64,000 bases of DNA, taken from assembly GCF_001468395.1 (NCBI RefSeq), contig NZ_LNSG01000003.1, positions 1-64,000 on the forward strand, in the 5' to 3' direction. Position 1 is the first letter of the stretch; each line of letters opens with the position of its first letter. The notes under the pieces are model-generated. The model was not told the DNA's origin, did no database searches, and was given only the letters and a program-made list of their open reading frames with translations. Shown one piece after another: positions 1 to 7,302 of the stretch. This DNA is from Sphingopyxis sp. H073 (lineage in GTDB: Bacteria > Pseudomonadota > Alphaproteobacteria > Sphingomonadales > Sphingomonadaceae). A program made the position numbers and the translations under genes.

Positions 1-60
1 GCAACACCGCAAACTCGCCGCCTAATATCAACCCCCAGACGAGGCCCGCACTCCACTAAT

Positions 61-492
61 CTACGCCGCGAGTTGTGCCGAATGTTCTGACGACGGACAC
101 AGATAGTGTTGGACAAAACTGTCGGCATAGGTGTCAAAACTAAAGGCGCGTCTTCGAAGTTCAGCCTGTGCCTCCAACTGCTCCCGCGCCCTCGCTTCCT
201 CCAGCAGTCGCCTCTCCTCTTCAACAGGGTCCACTCCACCGCGCACCTGGAGGAGCCGCCTCTCTGCTTCCCGACGCGCCGTTTCAGTTGTCCATGGATT
301 GCCATGACCGCCAATCGTCATTCGACGCGCAGCTCGTCCCTTGATGCGATACTGGAACACGTATGACTTTACTCCCCCAGTACTGACGCGCAGGCCAAAC
401 CCGCTCAGCTCAGTGTCCCATATAAATTGGTCACCCCGAGGGGATGGCTCGGCCGCATCGACCACACGCTTTGTGAGCCTTGAATTTACCAA
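61..492 (-). pseudogene. tyrosine integrase, N-terminal remnant
   Basis: A 143-residue product beginning with the arm-DNA-binding (DUF4102-type) domain of P4-like tyrosine recombinases: early SRLTKRVVDAA, then FIWDTELSGFGLRVS and YRIKGRAARRMTIGGHG, followed by a charged linker helix and FDTYADSFVQHYL, which looks like the start of the core-binding domain. Family members are about 400 residues and carry the R-H-R-Y catalytic residues in a C-terminal domain absent here; the frame stops at 61-63. The start is TTG at 492. It reads away from the tRNA-Lys fragment at 644-689, as expected for an integrase lying beside its attachment site. Most likely the broken integrase of an element whose body lies to the left of the window; a frameshift with the remainder beyond position 1 cannot be excluded. 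Confidence 0.8.
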
Positions 493-505
493 TATCCGAT
501 TCCTG

Positions 506-539
506 CGTAATCACCACGTAATCAGTTTTCCGAAAACTG
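506..539. promoter_or_regulatory. direct repeats and palindrome upstream of the integrase remnant
   Basis: Two copies of CGTAATCA start 11 bp apart (506-513 and 517-524) and run into a perfect 17-bp palindrome, CAGTTTTC-C-GAAAACTG (523-539). They lie between the integrase start and the attachment site, where arm-type recombinase sites or an autoregulatory operator are normally found. The surrounding 490-600 stretch is clearly AT-richer than the chromosome. Function is inferred from position only. Confidence 0.4.
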
Positions 540-643
540 CAGGATATTTTATCAAATGACAGAGTAGCAGTAAATGACTATTTTCTGCGGATTATAGTGC
601 CCTGGAGTTCTCCCGGGCACCTCCAGCGCAGGCTCAAAAATTT

Positions 644-689
644 ACTTTTAATCAGTAGGTCGCTGGTTCGAACCCAGCAGGGCTCACCA
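644..689 (+). other. 3' half of a tRNA-Lys gene (attachment-site duplication)
   Basis: The sequence runs from an ACTTTTAATCA anticodon loop and stem (anticodon TTT) through the variable region, a complete T-arm (GCTGG-TTCGAAC-CCAGC), the acceptor 3' strand AGGGCTC and an encoded ACCA end at 689. No matching acceptor 5' strand (GAGCCCT), D-arm or anticodon 5' stem precedes it, so this is not a functional tRNA. A bare tRNA 3' half next to an integrase remnant is the signature of the distal att site left when an element integrates into a tRNA gene. The intact tRNA-Lys should lie to the left, at the other end of the element. A short GTGCCC...GGGCAC inverted repeat lies just upstream (597-620). 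Confidence 0.8.
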
Positions 690-699
690 TATCTCGCCT

Positions 700-984
700 T
701 TACGGCGCGGGCGCCTTTTCGATCAGCTTCAGGCCAAGCATCATCGCGTTGACGACCGCTTCCTCGCGGCTGCCCGCGCGCAATTTGCGCATCACATTCT
801 TGAGGTGCCATTTCACCGTTTCGGGCGCGAGGTGCAGCGTTCGGGCGATTTCCTTGTTCGACTCGCCGACATTGAGCGCGCTGAGGATTTCGATCTCGCG
901 CTCGGTCAGGAACGAAAATGCCTCGCCGGGCGCTGCGCTGTATCCGCCCCGACGGCGGCTACACCGCCGTCTGATCCAAATCCT
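700..984 (-). pseudogene. LuxR-family regulator, C-terminal HTH remnant
   Basis: Reading the minus strand from 984 to a TAA at 700-702 gives a typical GerE/LuxR DNA-binding domain: FLTEREIEILSAL, then VGESNKEIARTLHLA and PETVKWHLKNVMRKL, followed by a short C-terminal helix ending EKAPAP. The frame opens directly after a TGA at 985-987 and has no ATG, GTG or TTG before the domain, so the N-terminal sensory or ATPase part is missing. The break is on the side facing the catabolic operon that starts at 1006. It is probably the tail of a regulator that once governed that cluster, cut by a deletion. Transcription and translation are not evident. Confidence 0.75.
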
Positions 985-1005
985 TCACAACTGGGACGAC
1001 AATCC

Positions 1006-2127
1006 ATGAGCAAGAAACCGGTCATCGTCTATGGCGCCTCGGGCTACACAGGCCGCCTCGTCTGCGAATATCTGCGCGAGCTCGGCATTCCGTTCATCGC
1101 CGCCGGGCGCGACGCGAAGCGCGTGCAGGAGGTGATGGACAAGGTGCCCGGCATCGAGACCGCCGACTATGAGGTCGCCGAGGTCGAACATAGCGTCGAA
1201 GCGCTGACGAAGCTGTTCAAGGGCGCAAAGGTCGTGTGCAACATGGTCGGCCCCTTCATCAAATATGGCCCCGAAACCGTCGAGGCGAGCCTCGCAGCGG
1301 GATGCCATTACCTCGACACCACCGGCGAGCAGGACTGGATGATGCTGGCGCAGGAAAAATGGGGCGAGGGTTTCGCGAAAAAGGGCCTGCTGCTCTCTCC
1401 GTGCGTCGCGCATATGTACACGACGGGCGAGATCGCGGCGAACATCGCGCTCGAAACCATGCCGGGGCTCGATACGCTCGACATGCTCGTGCTGTGGAAG
1501 GGCTTCCCGACCTATGCCTCGGTCCAGACGATCTTCACGATCCTGAAGGCCGACTGGTATTATCTGGATAACAATCAGTATGTCCAATGGCCGACGCTGA
1601 CGACCACCGAATGCCATGTCCCCGGCCAGCACGCCACCGCGCTGACCCTGCCGTGGGGCGGGACATCGCACCCGCTCTGGTTCAAGGACGACCCGCGCGT
1701 CTCGACCGTCAAGGTCTATGGTGGCGTTTTCGCGCGCGAGGTGATGGACAATGTCGTGAACATGACCAAGATGATCGATACCGACATCAAGCCGCTCCCC
1801 TTCAAGGAACAGGAGGCGGCGCTCGCCAAGATGGCGGAATCGGTTCAGGGCGACATGCCGCCGCGCGAAAATCCGCGGCTCAACACCAGCATCGATTCGG
1901 TTCACGCCTCGGGCCCGCTCGGCCGCGTGCATGTGCTGATCCACGGCAATTGCAACTATAAGCAGACCGGCCTGATGCAAGCGTGGGCAGCGGTGAACCT
2001 GCTCCAGCAATCGCCGCGCCGCGTCGGCTTTGCGTCGGCGTGCCAGGCGTTCGGGCATCGCGAGATATTCGGCGCGCTGCGCCAGTTCGGGCTGGTGCTG
2101 AAACCGGTCGTCACGGTTCACGACTGA
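1006..2127 (+). CDS. saccharopine dehydrogenase-like NAD(P)-binding protein
   Basis: 373 residues, starting at the ATG before SKKPVIVYGASGYTGR. The GASGYTG glycine motif and the following strand/helix pattern are those of the Rossmann domain of the saccharopine dehydrogenase-like family; the second half is a dimerisation/catalytic region of the kind annotated DUF5938. True saccharopine dehydrogenase activity is unlikely given the surroundings: the gene heads a run of acyl-CoA metabolism genes and is followed 11 bp later by an acyl-CoA ligase. A reductase or dehydrogenase acting on an intermediate of the cluster's substrate is the plausible role; substrate unknown. In-frame codons upstream to 805 overlap the luxR remnant and do not look coding. 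Confidence 0.75.
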   Translation: MSKKPVIVYGASGYTGRLVCEYLRELGIPFIAAGRDAKRVQEVMDKVPGIETADYEVAEVEHSVEALTKLFKGAKVVCNMVGPFIKYGPETVEASLAAGCHYLDTTGEQDWMMLAQEKWGEGFAKKGLLLSPCVAHMYTTGEIAANIALETMPGLDTLDMLVLWKGFPTYASVQTIFTILKADWYYLDNNQYVQWPTLTTTECHVPGQHATALTLPWGGTSHPLWFKDDPRVSTVKVYGGVFAREVMDNVVNMTKMIDTDIKPLPFKEQEAALAKMAESVQGDMPPRENPRLNTSIDSVHASGPLGRVHVLIHGNCNYKQTGLMQAWAAVNLLQQSPRRVGFASACQAFGHREIFGALRQFGLVLKPVVTVHD

Positions 2128-2138
2128 GGAGGCGGCGG

Positions 2139-3677
2139 ATGCGGCTGGTCGACTGGCTCGACAAGGGGGCGTCGCTGGGCGCCGGCGCCCCCTGCCTGAC
2201 GATGGACGGCAAGAGCCTGTCCTATGCCGAGGTGCAGGCGCTGACGCACCGCGTCGCACGCAGGCTGAACAGTGCGGGGATCACGCCGGGAAAGCATGTC
2301 GCGATCCTCTCGGGCAACGATCCCGTTGCCTTTGCCTGCGTCCTTGCGATCTCGCGCGCCGCGGCGGTCTGGTGTCCGATCAATCCGCGCAACGAGGCGG
2401 CCGAGAACGCCTATGTTCTCGACAATTTCGATTGTGCGGCATTGCTCTTCCATTCGAAGTTCGCCGATCTGGTCGACGAACTGCGTCGGCAGTTGCCGAA
2501 ACTCGAGCTGCTCGTCTGCCTCGATGCCGAGCAGCCGTTCGCGCCGTCGCTCGACCAGTGGCTCGCGGGCGTCCCCGACGGCCCGTTTCAGGCGGAACCG
2601 GTCAGCGACCTCGCGATGCTCCCCGGCACCGGCGGGACGACGGGCCACCCGAAAGCTGTCATGCTGACGGGCCGCAATCTCGAGGCGATGACCGCGCTGA
2701 CGCTGATCGGCTATCCGTTCGAGGGACGCCCGGTCTATCTGGCGATGGCACCGCTGACGCACGCCGCCGGTGTGCTGACCTTCCCGATCATGGCGCATGG
2801 CGGTGAGGTCGTGATCATGCCCTATCCCGATACCGGAGAGTTCCTGGCGCTGGTGTCGCGGCACCGCGTCACGCACAGCTTCCTGCCGCCGACACTGATC
2901 TACATGCTGCTCGATCATCCAGCGCTCGGCGCCACCGACCTCTCGTCGCTCCAGTGCTTCTGGTACGGCGCGGCGCCCATCTCGCCTGCGCGGCTCGAAG
3001 AGGCGATCGACAAGATCGGGCCGGTGATGGCGCAGCTTTTCGGTCAGACCGAGGCACCGATGATGATCTCGATGATGGCGCCGAACGATCATTTCAACCC
3101 GGACGGGTCGGTTGCGCGCCACCGCCTGTCGTCAGCGGGCAAGCCCGGCCCGCTCGTGCAAGTCGCCATCATCGATGAAAGCGGCAGCGAACTGCCGCAG
3201 GGCGAGCGCGGCGAGATCGTCGTCAGGGGCTCGCTTGTCATGGCCGGTTATTACAGGAACCCGGAAGCAACGGCCGAGGCGACGCTGAACGGCTGGCACC
3301 GCACCGGCGACATCGGCTATCTCGACGCCGACAATTTCCTCTACATCGTCGACCGCGCCAAGGACATGATCATCACCGGCGGCTTCAACGTCTATTCGGC
3401 CGAGGTCGAGGCGGCGCTGCTGTCGCACCCGGCGGTTCAGGACAGCGCGGTGTTCGGGCTTCCCGACGACAAATGGGGCGAGCGAGTCTGCGCGGTCGTG
3501 CAGCTTCGCGCGGGCCGGCAGGCCGCGCCCGAAGAGATCATCGCGCACGTCAAGGCGGCCATCGGCAGCGTCAAGACGCCAAAGGAGCTCGAAATCTGGG
3601 ACGACCTGCCGCGGTCGAAAGTCGGCAAGGTACTGAAGCGCGAAATTCGCGCTGGCAAGCTCGGTTCTCCGGCCTGA
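2139..3677 (+). CDS. acyl-CoA ligase (AMP-forming, ANL superfamily)
   Basis: 512 residues; ATG at 2139 follows a GGAGGCGGCGG ribosome-binding site 11 bp after the previous stop. It should activate a carboxylic acid to its CoA thioester via an acyl-adenylate. Motifs in order: LPGTGGTTGHPKAVM (phosphate-binding A3), FWYGAAPIS, LFGQTEAPMM (A5), WHRTGDIGYLD (A7), VDRAKDMIITGG (A8 hinge) and, near the C-terminus, PRSKVGKVLKREIR with the catalytic lysine. Being second in the cluster it is the entry step for whatever acid the downstream dehydrogenases, racemase and hydratase process. Fatty, alicyclic and aryl acids are all possible; specificity cannot be read from the sequence. Confidence 0.88.
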   Translation: MRLVDWLDKGASLGAGAPCLTMDGKSLSYAEVQALTHRVARRLNSAGITPGKHVAILSGNDPVAFACVLAISRAAAVWCPINPRNEAAENAYVLDNFDCAALLFHSKFADLVDELRRQLPKLELLVCLDAEQPFAPSLDQWLAGVPDGPFQAEPVSDLAMLPGTGGTTGHPKAVMLTGRNLEAMTALTLIGYPFEGRPVYLAMAPLTHAAGVLTFPIMAHGGEVVIMPYPDTGEFLALVSRHRVTHSFLPPTLIYMLLDHPALGATDLSSLQCFWYGAAPISPARLEEAIDKIGPVMAQLFGQTEAPMMISMMAPNDHFNPDGSVARHRLSSAGKPGPLVQVAIIDESGSELPQGERGEIVVRGSLVMAGYYRNPEATAEATLNGWHRTGDIGYLDADNFLYIVDRAKDMIITGGFNVYSAEVEAALLSHPAVQDSAVFGLPDDKWGERVCAVVQLRAGRQAAPEEIIAHVKAAIGSVKTPKELEIWDDLPRSKVGKVLKREIRAGKLGSPA

Positions 3678-3699
3678 TTCGAAGCTGCGAGCCACCCGG

Positions 3700-4788
3700 T
3701 CAGGCGAAATGGAGCCGCCGGTACTTGCCGCGAAAATAAAGCAACGGGTCGCGGTGCGGCTCGAACTGCGCGCGCACCACTCGCCCGACGAGGATAAAAT
3801 GGTCGCCCGCTTCATGCAGCGACTCGCGCTGACATTCGAACGAAACGAGTGAGCCGCCGAGCAACGGCACGCCGGTCTGGCCAGGCGCCCATGGCAGGTT
3901 GGCGAAGCGGTCCTCGCCCTTCGACGCGAAACGGTTCGACGCCGGTTGCTGCCCGATCTGGAGGACGTTGACGCCGAAATGCACCGCGTCGCGCAGGACC
4001 GGCGCGGTCCCCGACGTATTGGCGATGCAGACGAGCAGCAGCGGCGGGTCGAGCGACACCGAGGTGAAGCTGTTCGCCGTCAGTCCCGCCGGTGCCCCCG
4101 ACGCGTCGAGCGCGGTGACGATCGTGATGCCGGTGGCGAAACAGCCCATCGCATCGCGCAGCGTGCGCGGGTCCGATCCAGCCTTGAACTCCATCGCTTC
4201 GCGCGGCTGGCGCCGTTCGAGGAATTCGAGCAGCTGGCCGAGCAGTGCCTCGTTGCGATCGACCGCGAACGCCAGGTCTCTGTCCTCGATATCGGCGCTT
4301 TCGCCGATCGGCAGCGCCGCGGTGAAAGCGTCGCTCGCCGCGGTGCATTCGGCGGGCGAAAAGCCGCCGCGAACGACCAGCGTCGGAAGCGCGAGGCGCG
4401 GCGCCGCCGCGACCGCCTCATCGCTCACCGGCATGTCGACCAGAATCAACCCCGCCGCGAGATGCGCGCCATCAGGGGCCAGCGCCTGCGTCGCGACCAA
4501 TCCCCCTCGCCGCGCGGTCGCGACGACGGGGCGCGACCCCATCTGCGCCAGGATAGCGCGCAGATCCTCGACATGCGCAGCGATATCGCCCGCTTCCATT
4601 GCAGAGGCACGTGGCTCGACATTGACGACGCGTCGCCCGGACAGGACGAGCGCTTCGGCCGCTGCGCGCCAGACCTCGCGCCCCTGCCCCGGTTCGGGGA
4701 GCAGCAGGACGGCGGGATCATTTTCGTCGCCCAGAACATCGGCGGACAGACGAAGGCCGCCAAATCCCTTATATTCGATGATAGCCAA
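3700..4788 (-). CDS. alpha/beta-hydrolase-like domain fused to a flavin reductase
   Basis: 362 residues from a TTG at 4788 preceded by GAGGGGG; upstream in-frame codons run towards the neighbouring gene and look non-coding. Residues 1-195 follow an alpha/beta-hydrolase pattern (GFGGLRLSADVLGD, AVLLLPEPGQG, a late FLERRQ), but the nucleophile elbow reads TARRGG (91-96), so the serine of G-x-S-x-G-G is replaced by arginine. Residues 200-362 are a flavin reductase domain of the HpaC/FMN-binding type (DAMGCFATGITIVTA, GLTANSFTSVSLDPPLLL, HFILVGRV). Such reductases supply reduced flavin to a partner monooxygenase. Convergent with the ligase and downstream of the nitronate monooxygenase on the same strand. 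The hydrolase part may now be a binding or scaffold domain. Confidence 0.8.
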   Translation of the reverse strand: MAIIEYKGFGGLRLSADVLGDENDPAVLLLPEPGQGREVWRAAAEALVLSGRRVVNVEPRASAMEAGDIAAHVEDLRAILAQMGSRPVVATARRGGLVATQALAPDGAHLAAGLILVDMPVSDEAVAAAPRLALPTLVVRGGFSPAECTAASDAFTAALPIGESADIEDRDLAFAVDRNEALLGQLLEFLERRQPREAMEFKAGSDPRTLRDAMGCFATGITIVTALDASGAPAGLTANSFTSVSLDPPLLLVCIANTSGTAPVLRDAVHFGVNVLQIGQQPASNRFASKGEDRFANLPWAPGQTGVPLLGGSLVSFECQRESLHEAGDHFILVGRVVRAQFEPHRDPLLYFRGKYRRLHFA

Positions 4789-4897
4789 GCAGCCCCCTCG
4801 ACGGGCCGGCGAGTAAAGAGGCCGGCAGGTTGGACCCTGCCAGCATAGCGGCACCCGTTGCCGGACCGCAAGGACGGAGCGCAAGGATGGGCGGGCG

Positions 4898-5878
4898 TCA
4901 GCTCCTGAAACCGGCAAGCCGCTGGTCGATGATCGCTTCGGCGTCGCCGATAATCCGGTCGATCAGTTGCTGACAGGTCGGGATATCGTGGATCAGCCCC
5001 TGCACCATCCCGGCCCAGAACACGCCCTTCGACAGGTCGCCGGTCTGGAGCAGTTCGCGCCCTGCGGCGCCCGACACCAACTCCTGCACGTCGCTGAACT
5101 GCGCATCGGGATTGGCGAGGCGACGCGCGACCTCTTCGCTCACCGGGCTGCGGCCGACGCGCGCGGTATTCTTGAAGTTGCGAAAGATCAGAAAGCTGCC
5201 GCGCTCGTCATTGTCGATATAGGCCTGCTTCACATTGTCATGGATCGGCGCCTCGACGGTCGCGCAGAAGCGCGTGCCCATGTTGATGCCCTCGGCGCCG
5301 AGCGACAGCGCGGCAACGAGGCCGCGCCCGTCGCCGAAGCCGCCCGAGGCGAGCATCGGAATCTTGACCTTGTCGGCGGCGGCGGGGATCAGGATCAGGC
5401 CCGGAATATCGTCCTCGCCCGGATGGCCGGCGCATTCGAAGCCGTCGATCGAGATGATATCGCAGCCCGCCTTCTCCGCCGACAGCGCGTGACGGACCGC
5501 CGTGCATTTGTGGAGGATCGTGACGCCATGGGGCTTCAGCATCTCCCAGATCTCCCGCACCGCCTGCGTGCCCGCGGTTTCGACGATCTTCACCCCGCCG
5601 TCGATGATCGCCTGCGCATAGGCTTTGTAATCGGGCGCGTTGATCGTCGGAAACACCGTCATGTTCACGCCGAAGGGCTTGCCGGTCATCGCGCGGCAGC
5701 GCTCGATCTCGGCGCGCAGGGCGTCGGGAGACGGCTGGGTCAGCGCGGTCAGGATGCCGAGGCCCCCCGCATTCGACACCGCGCTCGCAAGCTCGGCATA
5801 GCCGACGCTCTGCATACCGCCCTGAACGATCGGATGTTCGATGCCCAGCATCTCGGTGATACGCGTCTTGAAAGCCAT
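4898..5878 (-). CDS. nitronate monooxygenase (2-nitropropane dioxygenase family)
   Basis: 326 residues; ATG at 5878 is preceded by GGAAGGACG. FMN-dependent TIM-barrel enzyme: N-terminal IEHPIVQGGMQ and SNAGGLGILTA, GFECAGHPGEDD around the candidate catalytic histidine, and the phosphate-binding GGFGDGRGLVAAL with GINMGTRF. The family oxidises alkyl nitronates, but many members in acyl-CoA clusters have unknown substrates and could be enoyl-type flavoenzymes. It diverges from the acyl-CoA dehydrogenase at 5997, sharing a 118-bp promoter region that holds a 16-bp palindrome, so joint control with the degradation genes is likely. Confidence 0.85.
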   Translation of the reverse strand: MAFKTRITEMLGIEHPIVQGGMQSVGYAELASAVSNAGGLGILTALTQPSPDALRAEIERCRAMTGKPFGVNMTVFPTINAPDYKAYAQAIIDGGVKIVETAGTQAVREIWEMLKPHGVTILHKCTAVRHALSAEKAGCDIISIDGFECAGHPGEDDIPGLILIPAAADKVKIPMLASGGFGDGRGLVAALSLGAEGINMGTRFCATVEAPIHDNVKQAYIDNDERGSFLIFRNFKNTARVGRSPVSEEVARRLANPDAQFSDVQELVSGAAGRELLQTGDLSKGVFWAGMVQGLIHDIPTCQQLIDRIIGDAEAIIDQRLAGFRS

Positions 5879-5939
5879 GCCACGTCCTTCCCTAATTTTA
5901 TTACCCTTACGGCACCGTCGTCTTTGCACATGAATTAAC

Positions 5940-5955
5940 TTGACGCTTACGTCAA
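5940..5955. promoter_or_regulatory. 16-bp palindromic operator, divergent promoter
   Basis: TTGACG-CTTA-CGTCAA is a perfect inverted repeat (6-bp arms, 4-bp centre) in the region between the divergent nitronate monooxygenase and acyl-CoA dehydrogenase genes. A near-identical site lies at 7241-7256 before the next operon. The ACG/CGT core resembles operators described for MerR- or TetR-type regulators of acyl-CoA catabolism (LiuR, PsrA), from memory. No gene for such a regulator is in this window. Confidence 0.6.
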
Positions 5956-5996
5956 CGTCGGGTTGAGCGATTGCAGAAGCGGCGAAGGGAATCGGG

Positions 5997-7178
5997 ATGA
6001 CGACGAACCAAGGCATATCGGATCGGGCGCTGGCGATTGCTGCAAAGGTTGAGACCTTCGTCCGGGAAACCGTCATCCCCTATGAACGCGATCCCCGCCG
6101 CGACCATCATGGCGCTCCGACCGACGAGCTGGTCATGGAAATGCGCGAGCAAGCACGCGCTGCGGGCGTGCTGACGCCGCACATCCTGCAAGACGGCAGC
6201 CACCTTAACCAGCGCGAGACCGCCGTGGTGTTGATCAACAGCGGCTTGTCGCCGCTCGGCCCGCTCGCCTGCAACACGATGGCGCCCGACGAGGGCAATA
6301 TGTATCTGCTCGGCAAGGAGGGAAGCCCCGAGCTCAAGGCCCGCTTCCTCAAGCCGATGGTCGATGGCCATGTGCGCTCGGCCTTCTTCATGACCGAGCC
6401 TGCCGAAGATGGTGGCGCGGGCTCCGACCCGTCGATGATGAAGACGACGTGCCACCCCGACGGCAATCACTGGGTCGTCAACGGTCGCAAGACCTTCATC
6501 ACCGGCGCGCAAGGCGCGCGGGTCGGCATCATCATGGCCAAGGCCGAGCAAGGAGCGTGCATGTTCCTGGTCGACTTGCCCGACCCCGCGATCCGTATCG
6601 ACGAGATCCCGAATACGATCGACAGCTCGATGCCCGGCGGCCACGCCACGCTGACAATCGACAATCTGCGCATTCCCGCCGACCAGATGCTGGGCCAGGC
6701 AGGTGAAGGCTTTCGCTATGCGCAAATACGCCTGTCGCCGGCGCGCCTGTCGCATTGTATGCGCTGGCTCGGCTGCTGTATCCGGGCGCATGAGATCGCG
6801 ACCGATTATGCCAACCGCCGCGAGGCGTTCGGGAAGCCGCTGATCGAGCATGAGGGCGTCGGCTTCATGCTCGCGGAAAATATGATCGATCTCAAGCAGG
6901 CCGAACTGATGATCGACTGGTGCGCAGGCGTCCTAGACACCGGATCGCTCGGCACCGTCGAAAGCTCAATGGCGAAGGTGGCGGTGTCGGAAGCGCTGAT
7001 GCGCATCGCCGATCGCTGTGTCCAGGTCATGGGCGGCACCGGCGTCACTGACAAGACGATCGTGGAACAGGTGTTCCGCGAGGTCCGCGCCTTCCGCATC
7101 TACGATGGCCCGACCGAGGTTCACAAATGGAGCCTCGCCAAGAAGATCAAGCGCGATTGGAAAGCCGGCCACGCCTGA
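5997..7178 (+). CDS. acyl-CoA dehydrogenase
   Basis: 393 residues with the three-domain acyl-CoA dehydrogenase layout: an N-terminal helical region, a middle beta domain carrying FFMTEPAEDGGAGSDP and WVVNGRKTFITGAQ, and a C-terminal helical domain with YANRREAFGKPL and VQVMGGTGVTD. The C-terminal YDGPTEVHKWSLAKK resembles the ACAD10/11 subgroup, whose general base is a glutamate in this region. It would introduce a 2,3-double bond into an acyl-CoA using FAD. First gene rightwards from the palindrome-bearing divergent promoter. The 124 bp to the next gene contain a second copy of that operator. Confidence 0.88.
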   Translation: MTTNQGISDRALAIAAKVETFVRETVIPYERDPRRDHHGAPTDELVMEMREQARAAGVLTPHILQDGSHLNQRETAVVLINSGLSPLGPLACNTMAPDEGNMYLLGKEGSPELKARFLKPMVDGHVRSAFFMTEPAEDGGAGSDPSMMKTTCHPDGNHWVVNGRKTFITGAQGARVGIIMAKAEQGACMFLVDLPDPAIRIDEIPNTIDSSMPGGHATLTIDNLRIPADQMLGQAGEGFRYAQIRLSPARLSHCMRWLGCCIRAHEIATDYANRREAFGKPLIEHEGVGFMLAENMIDLKQAELMIDWCAGVLDTGSLGTVESSMAKVAVSEALMRIADRCVQVMGGTGVTDKTIVEQVFREVRAFRIYDGPTEVHKWSLAKKIKRDWKAGHA

Positions 7179-7240
7179 GCGCCGCGAAGTTTGTTGGCGC
7201 GGAATGATTTCGCTGCGCCCGAAACGTAACGTCAAAAGAC

Positions 7241-7256
7241 TTGACGTTTACGTTAA
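7241..7256. promoter_or_regulatory. second copy of the 16-bp operator
   Basis: TTGACG-TTTA-CGTTAA differs from the site at 5940-5955 at two positions and keeps the TTGACG(C/T)TTACGT(C/T)AA pattern. It lies 46 bp upstream of the acyl-CoA dehydrogenase start at 7303, in the gap after the previous gene. A further half-site (ACGTCAA) precedes it at 7229-7235. It suggests that the genes from 7303 have their own promoter under the same regulator. Confidence 0.6.
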
Positions 7257-7302
7257 CGTACAGATGATGGGCACAAACAGACCAGGGTGAGGAATCGGGC
7301 CG

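Noticed and set aside
644..689. A complete tRNA-Lys gene
   Set aside because: Only the anticodon 3' part, T-arm and acceptor 3' strand are present; no D-arm or acceptor 5' strand (GAGCCCT) occurs in the preceding 60 bp.
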